Shown piece by piece: positions 1 to 5,632 of a stretch of 5,815 bases of DNA. Each line of letters begins with the position of its first letter. Positions within the stretch are counted from its first letter, which is position 1. The DNA comes from Minisyncoccota bacterium (lineage in GTDB: Bacteria; Patescibacteriota; Minisyncoccia; Moranbacterales; GCA-2747515). The stretch covers positions 1-5,815 of the forward strand of contig CALIRC010000117.1 of the NCBI GenBank assembly GCA_938044295.1. The letters are read 5' to 3'. Position numbers and translations under genes: made by a program. The notes beneath the pieces were generated by a model. That model searched no databases. It was not told the origin of the DNA and saw nothing but the letters and a program-made list of their open reading frames with translations.

Positions 1-570
1 GGTCCTAGTGGTAGCGGTAAATCGACTCTTATGCATATTCTCGGTGCGCTCGATACACCAACAAGTGGTAAGTACATTTTGCGTGATCACGACGTCGCGC
101 AAATGAGTCAAGAAAAACTTGCACTTCTCAGAAGACAAGAAATCGGATTTGTATTTCAGTCTTTTAATCTTTTGAAACGTACAAGTGTGCTGAGAAATGT
201 CATGTTACCACTTGTATATGCTGAAGTGCCTCCCAGTGAACGCATAAAAAAAGCAAAAAAAGCACTCGAAGCAGTACAGATTGATCCTGAGCGTTGGAGT
301 CATCTTTCCAATCAGATTTCAGGTGGACAGATGCAACGCGTCGCAATTGCCAGAGCACTCATCAATGAACCAGCAATCATCCTCGCTGATGAGCCAACAG
401 GAAATCTTGACTCAAAGACAGGACAAGCAGTGCTCGAGATGTTTCGTGAGCTCAATGAGCGAGAGGGACACACGATCATACTCATCACCCATGAACAAGA
501 TGTTGCTAGAAGTGCAAAGCGCATCTTGACGATCCGCGATGGAAGACTCGTATCAGATAAGAGAACATAG
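1..570 (+). CDS. ABC transporter ATP-binding protein, MacB/LolD type (5' end missing)
   Basis: This is the nucleotide-binding subunit of an ABC transporter. It would hydrolyse ATP on the cytoplasmic face to drive the permease encoded next. The reading frame is already open at base 1, which encodes the Walker A motif GPSGSGKST at 1-27, so the true start and roughly 30-40 residues lie outside the window. The ATG at 31 is internal. In order follow a Q-loop (GFVFQSFNLL, about nt 148-177), the signature ISGGQMQRVAIARAL (about 316-360), Walker B with D-loop (IILADEPTGNLD, about 376-411) and the switch histidine in ITHEQDV (about 487-507). All catalytic elements are intact. The family is normally about 225-240 residues, and 189 are present here. 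The next gene starts 22 bp downstream on the same strand and encodes a MacB-type permease, which places this ATPase in the MacB/LolD/FtsE-like group. A membrane-fusion protein gene may lie upstream, but that is a guess. Confidence 0.96.
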   Translation, partial: GPSGSGKSTLMHILGALDTPTSGKYILRDHDVAQMSQEKLALLRRQEIGFVFQSFNLLKRTSVLRNVMLPLVYAEVPPSERIKKAKKALEAVQIDPERWSHLSNQISGGQMQRVAIARALINEPAIILADEPTGNLDSKTGQAVLEMFRELNEREGHTIILITHEQDVARSAKRILTIRDGRLVSDKRT

Positions 571-592
571 AATTCACGTCACATAATTATAC

Positions 593-1810
593 ATGCTCAC
601 AAACGATCTCATCGCAGAAACCTATACAGCAATCACCGTAAACAAAGTACGGACATTTTTGACAATTCTCGGAATCGTAATAGGAATCGGTAGTGTGATC
701 ACGATGACAGCTGTAGGTCGTGGAGCACAGATGGATATCCAAGAACGCATCCAGGGCATTGGAGCAAATCTCTTGATGATCAGAGCAGGTGGGGGTAGAC
801 GTGGTTTTGGTCCAGTTAATACAGGAGGAAATCAAGCTTCACTCACTCAAAAAGATGTTGATCGTATCAGTGAACAGTCACAGTACATTAGTCACATAGC
901 ACCACAAGCCTCTAGTCGCCATCAGGTCATCGCAGGGCGCAACAATGTGAATACAACCATCCTCGGAACAACAAGTGACTACGCATTTGTGCGTGGTGTA
1001 GATGTCGAAAAAGGTTCTTTTCTCACAATTGCTGATGATGCAAAACTCTCTCGCGTCGTCGTTCTTGGTGCGCAAGCAGCTCTCGATCTCTTCGGAGATG
1101 GTACCGTATTGGAGTCAGATCCTGTAGGAAGTAGTGTGCGCATAAATGGTGGTGTCTTCACAGTAATTGGAGTGGCAGTAGAAAATGGCACAAACGATGA
1201 TACAATTTATGCGCCAATTGGCACAGTACAACAATTCCTCCTCGGCGAGAAATCCATCTCAAACATTGATGTATCCGTCGGACAGTCTCAAGACATGGCA
1301 AAAGCAGAGCAGGAGCTTACTGCAATGCTCCTAGACAACCATGGCATCACAGAGGAAGCAGCTGCGGATTTTCGTATCCGTAACCAAGCAGAAATCGTAG
1401 AGACAGCATCCTCCGTCACTGGAGCGCTCACCAGTCTTCTCGCTGCTATTGCAAGTATTTCTCTGCTCGTTGGTGGGATTGGAATCATGAATATGATGCT
1501 CACAAGCGTCACTGAGCGCACACGTGAGATTGGGTTGAGGAAAGCACTTGGTGCAACTGTAGGAGATATACGGAAGCAGTTTCTACTAGAGGCAGTGACA
1601 CTCACTTTTTTTGGAGGTATCCTCGGTGTATTTCTCGGCGTAGGACTAGCCTGGCTGCTAGATGCAAAGCTAGGTATAAGTGCTACAGTGTCACAATTTT
1701 CTATACTCTTAGCATTTGGAGTTTCCGTACTGATCGGTATCATCTTTGGGCTGTATCCAGCATGGCGCGCCTCAAAATTTGATCCCATGGAAGCGCTACG
1801 CTATGAGTAG
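593..1810 (+). CDS. MacB/FtsX-type ABC transporter permease
   Basis: This is a 405-residue integral membrane subunit partnering the ATPase just upstream. The layout is that of the MacB family: TM1 at about residues 20-42, a large extracytoplasmic MacB_PCD-like domain at about 43-275, then three closely spaced segments at about 277-304, 332-357 and 368-392. Family hallmarks are visible. The cytoplasmic loop after TM2 reads ERTREIGLRKALGAT (about 308-322), and the C-terminus is PAWRASKFDPMEALRYE. The length is typical of stand-alone MacB-like permeases without a fused ATPase. Such pairs act as mechanotransmission machines that export peptides, drugs or lipoproteins. The substrate cannot be read from the sequence, so no symbol is given. 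No clear Shine-Dalgarno site precedes the ATG, and the 22-nt gap points to co-transcription with the ATPase. The hairpin at 1870-1895 ends the unit. Confidence 0.95.
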   Translation: MLTNDLIAETYTAITVNKVRTFLTILGIVIGIGSVITMTAVGRGAQMDIQERIQGIGANLLMIRAGGGRRGFGPVNTGGNQASLTQKDVDRISEQSQYISHIAPQASSRHQVIAGRNNVNTTILGTTSDYAFVRGVDVEKGSFLTIADDAKLSRVVVLGAQAALDLFGDGTVLESDPVGSSVRINGGVFTVIGVAVENGTNDDTIYAPIGTVQQFLLGEKSISNIDVSVGQSQDMAKAEQELTAMLLDNHGITEEAAADFRIRNQAEIVETASSVTGALTSLLAAIASISLLVGGIGIMNMMLTSVTERTREIGLRKALGATVGDIRKQFLLEAVTLTFFGGILGVFLGVGLAWLLDAKLGISATVSQFSILLAFGVSVLIGIIFGLYPAWRASKFDPMEALRYE

Positions 1811-1869
1811 TCACTTTAGTTTAAATAATACCTAAGAATTTCTCACATTTATTTCTAGAAACGAGACAC

Positions 1870-1895
1870 TCACAGAAGAACATCTGTGATTTTTT
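1870..1895 (+). terminator. Rho-independent terminator of the ABC transporter operon
   Basis: A perfect 7-bp stem, TCACAGA (1870-1876) with TCTGTGA (1883-1889), encloses a 6-nt loop and is followed directly by six T residues (1890-1895). It lies 60 bp after the permease stop codon. The stem is short and only moderately GC-rich, so read-through is possible. The T tract runs into the -35 region of the next gene's promoter. Confidence 0.75.
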
Positions 1896-1918
1896 ACGTA
1901 GAGATAGAGTGATATAAT
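1891..1918 (+). promoter_or_regulatory. Promoter of the 700-aa gene, probably giving a leaderless transcript
   Basis: A consensus -10 box TATAAT sits at 1913-1918. A weak -35-like TTTTTA at 1891-1896 lies 16 bp upstream and coincides with the terminator T tract. Six bases separate the -10 box from the ATG at 1925, so the usual start point would be the A of that ATG. No Shine-Dalgarno site fits in the gap. Leaderless transcription is an inference from this spacing. Confidence 0.6.
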
Positions 1919-1924
1919 CGAAGT

Positions 1925-4027
1925 ATGGGATTTGAAATACAACCAACATTTGAATATTCAAAAAGAGAAGATGGATCTGATTTGTCAGATAACTCTCCAG
2001 AAGAAGATAATCTTGCGAACTGGGCTTCTGAGCAGCGTTTAGAAGAGTTTGCGCATACGGGGGAAGGTAAATACCTGACTCCAGAACTAGCAAGAGAGAT
2101 GGATGTTGGTGAAGATGTGATGAAGGAAGTGCCTGGTGCAACACAGGAAGATATTGCATATGCGAGGGGATGTGATGTCACTAGACAAAAAGAAGGCCAA
2201 GAAATCATTGATGCACTATTGCATAAGCATGACATTGACCCCAAAAGTCTAGACTCTCTCAGTGATGATGAATTTATCAAGAAAACTTTATCTTTTGCGA
2301 GTATCCGCATAGATGATTTATCAGGCGATGATCTAGCGTATATCCAAGGTTATACACAAGACATGCTCTTTGAAAAAATAATGGACAATCCTACCTTGAC
2401 TGGGAAATTTTTTCAATACGTAGTAAGTCAAAATATCGACGTGACTTTAAGAAATATGCATGTTCTCGAAACTATTCTGGAGCGTGTACGCTTAGAATAC
2501 TTGAGAGACGATGATTACCTCACGTCTGAGTCTAAAGCTGCTTTTCATGTCATAGGTGAGGTGCAGGATATGATTAAAATTATTACAGCAGAGGATCCGC
2601 ATCCTGAGTCAAATGCATTGGCTGCTCTTAAGTTTAATGCTTTCGCAGATAGCTACATGAAAAAATACAGCGGCTGGATTGATCTGGAACAGTCTGCTCC
2701 AGCATACATCGCTCCGGGAGTATTGATGACGTGGGACACAGAAAAACACATTCCATATATATATCATGAGGATAGTGGTTTTATAGAAGGTCTTGCAGAA
2801 GAAAGTAAAAAAGACACTGTGGCAGGAAAAGTATTGCGAAGAGACGTAGGAACAATGAAGCTTTATGATATCAACAGAGAATTGCATGCGCCTGCATCAT
2901 ATGATTTAAACGAAGCTATGGTCCTCATACGCGACTCCAACGAAGAATTAGAGGATTACCTAAGAGAGAACGTGTCAAATTTCTCAAAAGAAGATTTTGA
3001 GGTATTTGTATCACTGATACGAGAGGGTATGCGTGAAGGAATAGCAAAATACCTCGGATTTGACCAAACCAATCTTTCCTTAAAAGAGCAATGGTACCTT
3101 TTTCAATATTTAAAAACTGTACCAGTGAAGGAGTTAGATGATGTTGCGGAGCTAGTAACAAATCACGAAATCAAGGGATTGAGAGCATTTCTTTCTATGG
3201 AACAAGGCGGTCGCGAAATGTCTAGTAGCATTCTTCAGATTGATAAAAATTATGATCAAGAGGAGGCAAAGCAAATTTTTGATACGTATGGAAGGTTAGT
3301 TGATCTCTCCAATAGTACTGCCGACTATATTTCAGAGAAGTTTTCTGGAAAGAAAATTGACAGTGCCCGCGTGCAGCAGATTGCACAGCGAGGGCTTCTC
3401 CGTGGCATGGCGCTTCTCAAGCAAATGGCTCAGGGTGACTATACGTCTGAGCAAGTATCACAAAAACTTGGGATGATCGGTGGAGAATTGGAAATCGTGA
3501 AGGGAGTGTATAGGGAGCTGATCGAATCAGGAGAGATACGCAATATTCAAGACCTGGAGTTGTATAGTGCTCGCATTTTGAGTGGCGATTATATTCTATC
3601 TCAGCAAGATATCATACAGAGAATGTCTGAGCTTATAGATACTGAACATGGAGCTACAGAAAAATCAGAAGATTTGAAGTCAGAGCTGGAGGCATCTCTC
3701 TTGAAAAAAGATGCGAAGGTACATCTTTCACGCATCGACGATGTAGTAGAATCGTTTTGTGTGACGTATATGATAGAAGATGGTGCAATGCATGTTGGAG
3801 GATTGAATGTGTCACCAGCGGCACGAGAACTCAAGCTTGGTCCACAGATTATCGATAGCATCTTGGATGATGCTGATCGGAAAAAGCACGACCTCGTCGT
3901 CGAGGCCACTCCAGAGAAGGCCAGAATTTATGCCCGAATTTATAGTTTTGAGAAAGTCGGCGAAGAAGAATTTTCTGGTTCCCAGTACTATATTTTGCGA
4001 AGAAAGCCGCAATCAGCAAGTCACTAG
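1925..4027 (+). CDS. Uncharacterised 700-aa acidic helical protein with a GNAT-like C-terminal region
   Basis: I do not recognise this protein as a whole. It is rich in Glu, Asp, Lys and Leu, with no signal peptide or membrane segment, so it is probably cytoplasmic. The N-terminal ~70 residues are acidic and low in complexity. Residues about 70-590 look mostly helical. The region from about 605 to 692 resembles a GNAT acetyltransferase fold: a strand ending GGLNVSP (625-631), then RELKLG (634-639) where the acetyl-CoA loop R-x-x-G-x-G would be, a helix, the strand HDLVVEA (655-661), and KARIYARIYSFEKVG (665-679), like the N-x-x-A-x-x-x-Y-x-x-x-GF segment of the family. The first loop glycine is Lys637, so the fold may be catalytically impaired or bind something else. 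The ATG at 1925 is the only sensible start, since the next Met is residue 59. The gene has its own apparent promoter and converges on the trmB-like gene. Confidence 0.9.
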   Translation: MGFEIQPTFEYSKREDGSDLSDNSPEEDNLANWASEQRLEEFAHTGEGKYLTPELAREMDVGEDVMKEVPGATQEDIAYARGCDVTRQKEGQEIIDALLHKHDIDPKSLDSLSDDEFIKKTLSFASIRIDDLSGDDLAYIQGYTQDMLFEKIMDNPTLTGKFFQYVVSQNIDVTLRNMHVLETILERVRLEYLRDDDYLTSESKAAFHVIGEVQDMIKIITAEDPHPESNALAALKFNAFADSYMKKYSGWIDLEQSAPAYIAPGVLMTWDTEKHIPYIYHEDSGFIEGLAEESKKDTVAGKVLRRDVGTMKLYDINRELHAPASYDLNEAMVLIRDSNEELEDYLRENVSNFSKEDFEVFVSLIREGMREGIAKYLGFDQTNLSLKEQWYLFQYLKTVPVKELDDVAELVTNHEIKGLRAFLSMEQGGREMSSSILQIDKNYDQEEAKQIFDTYGRLVDLSNSTADYISEKFSGKKIDSARVQQIAQRGLLRGMALLKQMAQGDYTSEQVSQKLGMIGGELEIVKGVYRELIESGEIRNIQDLELYSARILSGDYILSQQDIIQRMSELIDTEHGATEKSEDLKSELEASLLKKDAKVHLSRIDDVVESFCVTYMIEDGAMHVGGLNVSPAARELKLGPQIIDSILDDADRKKHDLVVEATPEKARIYARIYSFEKVGEEEFSGSQYYILRRKPQSASH

Positions 4028-4788
4028 AGAACTGAGCGTGATTTGTCCCACAATACCTCGAAAAGATACTTATGCATCTTGTGAATTGCTGGATCATTGA
4101 TGATTGTCGCAGTTAAAAAATTGTTTGCAAATGTTGCATAGAGGATTTTATTGTCATAAATTTTCATAACTGCATTAAATGGAGGTGCATCTTCATTTTT
4201 GATGAGACGGAACTCTGTGTACGGGCTTTTTTCTTGCTGCGCTACCGCTACGGATATCGGGGTGTCTACTACGAGCAGCTTATTTGTCACTTTCTTACGA
4301 AGTCTTTCCGTTACGTACTCTTTGTTAATTTTGGAAGCGTTATCATCAATCGCTTCAATATCTGCATATGTATATACTACTTCTGTGGAATCAAGTGTTT
4401 CGTAGAGAGCTTTCTTGACGCCCTTTTCTCCTTCATAAAATTCGACACCGGGTTTACCACTTGCAAGATTGTACTGTGAGACGAGGCTCCCAAGCTCATG
4501 ATCGAGCTGTGCGTTTGCTGACTCTATGTCTGCAAGTCGCCTTGCACTCACATCCTTTAGTGCGTTTGGGTGGGCGGGGGCGTACTTCATCACCTTTGCT
4601 TCAGGATCATCGATGTTTACAAGCTCTAGTTCGATGAGCTCCTCCAGTGTTTTATAGACGAGCCCCCTCTTGAGGGGTGTTTTTTTACTGAGTGTGCCTG
4701 CCTTAGAAGGACCTTCTGTGAGAAGGGTAGTATAGACGATGATTTGGTTGTCGTTCAGACCTAGCTTTGAAAGGATTTCATTGTTCAT
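4024..4788 (-). CDS. TrmB-family transcriptional regulator
   Basis: This is a 254-residue DNA-binding regulator. A winged helix-turn-helix occupies about residues 4-75. It begins LSKLGLNDNQIIVYTTLL, has the family's recognition-helix segment with R41-x-x-V-Y-K-x-L at 41-48, and a wing around 57-72. A charged helical linker (about 76-108) probably dimerises. The C-terminal effector domain starts with GVEFYEGEKGVKKALYETL (114-132), the usual opening of TrmB C-terminal domains of the phospholipase-D-like class. Archaeal TrmB proteins sense sugars, but many bacterial homologues have no known ligand, so none is proposed. Transcription probably begins near 4853, leaving a leader of about 65 nt. No Shine-Dalgarno site precedes the start, and the bases just upstream are pyrimidine-rich (CTACCACCCCT). 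Inverted repeats over the promoter suggest autoregulation. The 3' end overlaps the convergent 700-aa gene by 4 bp. Confidence 0.93.
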   Translation of the reverse strand: MNNEILSKLGLNDNQIIVYTTLLTEGPSKAGTLSKKTPLKRGLVYKTLEELIELELVNIDDPEAKVMKYAPAHPNALKDVSARRLADIESANAQLDHELGSLVSQYNLASGKPGVEFYEGEKGVKKALYETLDSTEVVYTYADIEAIDDNASKINKEYVTERLRKKVTNKLLVVDTPISVAVAQQEKSPYTEFRLIKNEDAPPFNAVMKIYDNKILYATFANNFLTATIINDPAIHKMHKYLFEVLWDKSRSVL

Positions 4789-4817
4789 AGGGGTGGTAGA
4801 GATTAGATTTTAGAGAT

Positions 4818-4846
4818 CTTGAGCTTAGAGTATGGCAAGCTCCAAG
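4818..4846 (-). other. Imperfect hairpin in the trmB-like leader
   Basis: CTTGAGCTT (4818-4826) pairs with AAGCTCCAAG (4837-4846), with one bulged base and a 10-nt loop. It lies inside the inferred 5' leader of the regulator transcript and has no T tract. A role in translation or mRNA stability is possible but not shown. Confidence 0.4.
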
Positions 4847-4859
4847 CATCTATAGGGAC

Positions 4860-4877
4860 ATTATAGCGCACTATAAT
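4860..4877. promoter_or_regulatory. Inverted repeat over the trmB -10 box
   Basis: A perfect 7-bp inverted repeat, ATTATAG and CTATAAT, has a 4-bp centre (CGCA). One arm contains the minus-strand -10 box. It may be an operator half of a two-site arrangement with the repeat at 4880-4903, or it may reflect a second, plus-strand TATAAT (4872-4877). Confidence 0.5.
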
Positions 4878-4888
4878 GCTTTTGTCAA
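4860..4888 (-). promoter_or_regulatory. Sigma-70-type promoter of the trmB-like gene
   Basis: Read on the minus strand, a perfect -35 TTGACA (plus positions 4883-4888) is separated by exactly 17 bp from a perfect -10 TATAAT (plus positions 4860-4865). The predicted start point is near 4853, about 65 nt before the start codon at 4788. Consensus boxes with optimal spacing suggest a strong promoter that needs repression. Confidence 0.85.
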
Positions 4889-4903
4889 TATTTGTTGACA
4901 AAA
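4880..4903. promoter_or_regulatory. Likely operator: 9-bp inverted repeat over the trmB -35 box
   Basis: The arms TTTTGTCAA (4880-4888) and TTGACAAAA (4895-4903) are perfect inverted repeats around a 6-bp centre. One arm contains the -35 box of the regulator's own promoter. A dimeric winged-helix protein bound here would block RNA polymerase, so autorepression by the TrmB-like protein is the natural reading. Which protein binds is inferred from position only. Confidence 0.65.
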
Positions 4904-4973
4904 ATTCACCACAAAACAAGGGAATTTCGACTTTAAAATAAGAATGCACAGTGAAAAATACAAAAATTAGTCA

Positions 4974-5009
4974 CAAAATATTGACCAAATCCCAAAAATC
5001 TGATAATAT
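4974..5009 (+). promoter_or_regulatory. Extended -10 promoter driving the structured leader
   Basis: A -35 TTGACC (4981-4986), 17 bp of spacer and a -10 TAATAT (5004-5009) preceded by TG at 5001-5002 form an extended -10 promoter. The predicted start is near 5016. The bases around the -35 (ACAAAATATTGACCAAA, 4973-4989) nearly match those around the trmB -35 read on the minus strand (ACAAATATTGACAAAA), suggesting shared control. Confidence 0.65.
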
Positions 5010-5093
5010 ATAACCATAAAGCAATAGAAAAGACAACAAGTCAAATAAATGCTTTAAAAAAGTTCTTTCATCAATACAGTTATATACAGTTTA

Positions 5094-5114
5094 CTTTTCT
5101 TATGAGGAGAGAAG
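5094..5114 (+). other. Stem-loop 1 of the leader, first copy of the TATGAGGAGAGAA motif
   Basis: CTTTTCT (5094-5100) pairs with AGAGAAG (5108-5114), including one G-U pair, around a 7-nt loop. The 13-nt TATGAGGAGAGAA at 5101-5113 recurs exactly at 5387-5399, where it again forms the loop and 3' arm of a hairpin. Confidence 0.55.
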
Positions 5115-5139
5115 GAAACTAGAAAATAGATAACTTTAT

Positions 5140-5156
5140 TGAACAACAATTGTTCA
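5140..5156 (+). other. Stem-loop 2 of the leader
   Basis: A perfect 7-bp stem, TGAACAA (5140-5146) with TTGTTCA (5150-5156), has a 3-nt loop. It is AU-rich and has no following T tract. Confidence 0.6.
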
Positions 5157-5195
5157 CAGCAAGAGATCGGATGCCATAGGATAAGAAATTGAACA

Positions 5196-5246
5196 CTTCT
5201 CCCTATGAGTATGAACAAGATTCTATTGTGACCTTACTAGGAGAAG
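5196..5246 (+). other. Long stem-loop enclosing about 37 nt
   Basis: CTTCTCC (5196-5202) pairs with GGAGAAG (5240-5246). An inner AGTA (5208-5211) pairs with TACT (5235-5238), and ACAA (5215-5218) with TTGT (5226-5229). The 3' arm is a possible Shine-Dalgarno site for the small frame at 5256. Confidence 0.45.
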
Positions 5247-5255
5247 AGCACACAA

Positions 5256-5309
5256 GTGACTCTAATGTACAAAGCTACATGCATCTCTTGGGACAGGTTC
5301 CCTAAGTAA
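5256..5309 (+). CDS. Possible 17-residue leader peptide
   Basis: A GTG at 5256 opens a frame of 17 codons (MTLMYKATCISWDRFPK) ending in TAA at 5307-5309. AGGAGAAG at 5239-5246 lies 9 nt upstream of the GTG, a good Shine-Dalgarno distance, and forms the 3' arm of the preceding hairpin. The 3' half of the frame overlaps the hairpin at 5287-5306. Translation could therefore shift the leader's fold, as in attenuation. A frame this short arises easily by chance, and no residue bias (such as a run of one amino acid) points to a signal. Confidence 0.25.
   Translation: MTLMYKATCISWDRFPK
5287..5306 (+). other. Stem-loop with GGGA/TCCC core
   Basis: GGGA (5290-5293) pairs with TCCC (5299-5302) around a 5-nt loop. 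The stem extends outward as CTT with AAG past one bulged T. Confidence 0.5.
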
Positions 5310-5324
5310 TCGTCTCATTGCTAC

Positions 5325-5377
5325 CAGATCTTAGAGAGATCTGCTTACTATGATTCCTAACCAGTCTTCGTAGTAAG
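5325..5377 (+). other. Two adjoining stem-loops in the leader
   Basis: The first is a perfect 7-bp stem, CAGATCT (5325-5331) with AGATCTG (5337-5343), with a 5-nt loop. The second begins at the very next base: CTTACTATGA (5344-5353) pairs with TTCGTAGTAAG (5368-5377 used), giving 10 bp with one G-U pair and a 14-nt loop. The zero-base gap would allow coaxial stacking. These are among the strongest stems in the region. Confidence 0.65.
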
Positions 5378-5380
5378 AAA

Positions 5381-5398
5381 TCTCTCTATGAGGAGAGA
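5381..5398 (+). other. TCTCTC/GAGAGA stem-loop, second copy of TATGAGGAGAGAA
   Basis: A perfect 6-bp stem, TCTCTC (5381-5386) with GAGAGA (5393-5398), has the 6-nt loop TATGAG. It follows the previous stem after 3 nt. Its arms are identical to those of the hairpin at 5558-5573. Confidence 0.65.
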
Positions 5399-5490
5399 AA
5401 TACTTTAACAAAAAAATACGGCGCATACCCTGGTAACAAGTTGACTTTGGCGGAAAAACCGGCAGAGGTTGAGGAGCGAGGGGTGACGTC

Positions 5491-5526
5491 TGTTCCGTAG
5501 GGAACACATCTATCTCATAGATAGAT
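5491..5526 (+). other. Two adjacent stem-loops (TGTTCC/GGAACA and ATCTATCT/AGATAGAT)
   Basis: TGTTCC (5491-5496) pairs with GGAACA (5501-5506) around a GTAG tetraloop. One base later, ATCTATCT (5508-5515) pairs perfectly with AGATAGAT (5519-5526) around a 3-nt loop. An alternative pairing of ATCAC (5525-5529) with GTGAT (5551-5555) competes for the last two bases of the second stem. Confidence 0.6.
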
Positions 5527-5557
5527 CACTGCATGTGAGTTATGTCGTATGTGATGA

Positions 5558-5573
5558 TCTCTCTGTGGAGAGA
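5558..5573 (+). other. TCTCTC/GAGAGA stem-loop, second instance
   Basis: A perfect 6-bp stem, TCTCTC (5558-5563) with GAGAGA (5568-5573), has the loop TGTG. The sequence GATCTCTCT (5556-5564) can instead pair over a long range with AGAGAGATC (5333-5341), a 9-bp perfect match. Confidence 0.6.
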
Positions 5574-5585
5574 ACAGTTAATCAC

Positions 5586-5629
5586 TGCCCATTTTTTGGG
5601 TAAAACACTTACAGCCCATTAGATGGGCT
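5586..5629 (+). other. Paired GCCCAT stem-loops upstream of the 5651 gene
   Basis: TGCCCA (5586-5591) pairs with TGGGTA (5597-5602, one G-U) around a T5 loop, and AGCCCAT (5613-5619) pairs perfectly with ATGGGCT (5623-5629) around a 3-nt loop. GCCCAT occurs at both 5587-5592 and 5614-5619, so either copy can pair with ATGGGC at 5623-5628. Neither hairpin is followed by a T tract. Confidence 0.6.
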
Positions 5630-5632
5630 CAC

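Noticed and set aside
1288..1788. A 166-codon open frame on the minus strand inside the permease gene
   Set aside because: It is fully antisense to a permease with clear family motifs, has Ser/Arg/Pro-rich low-complexity content, and has no promoter or ribosome site.
3892..3905. CCTCG-TCGT-CGAGG hairpin near the end of the 700-aa gene as a terminator
   Set aside because: It lies within the coding region, has only 5 bp and no T tract on either strand.
3807..4100. A 97-codon plus-strand frame overlapping the end of the 700-aa gene and the trmB-like gene
   Set aside because: It lies out of frame within a GNAT-like region and antisense to the regulator's C-terminus, with no recognisable domain or ribosome site.
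4895..4923. Plus-strand TTGACA at 4895-4900 as a second promoter
   Set aside because: No -10-like sequence lies 15-19 bp downstream. It is better explained as the second arm of the inverted repeat.
5483..5500. Five-codon GTG frame behind GAGGAG (5471-5476)
   Set aside because: It is far too short to support, and its 3' end is part of the TGTTCC/GGAACA hairpin.
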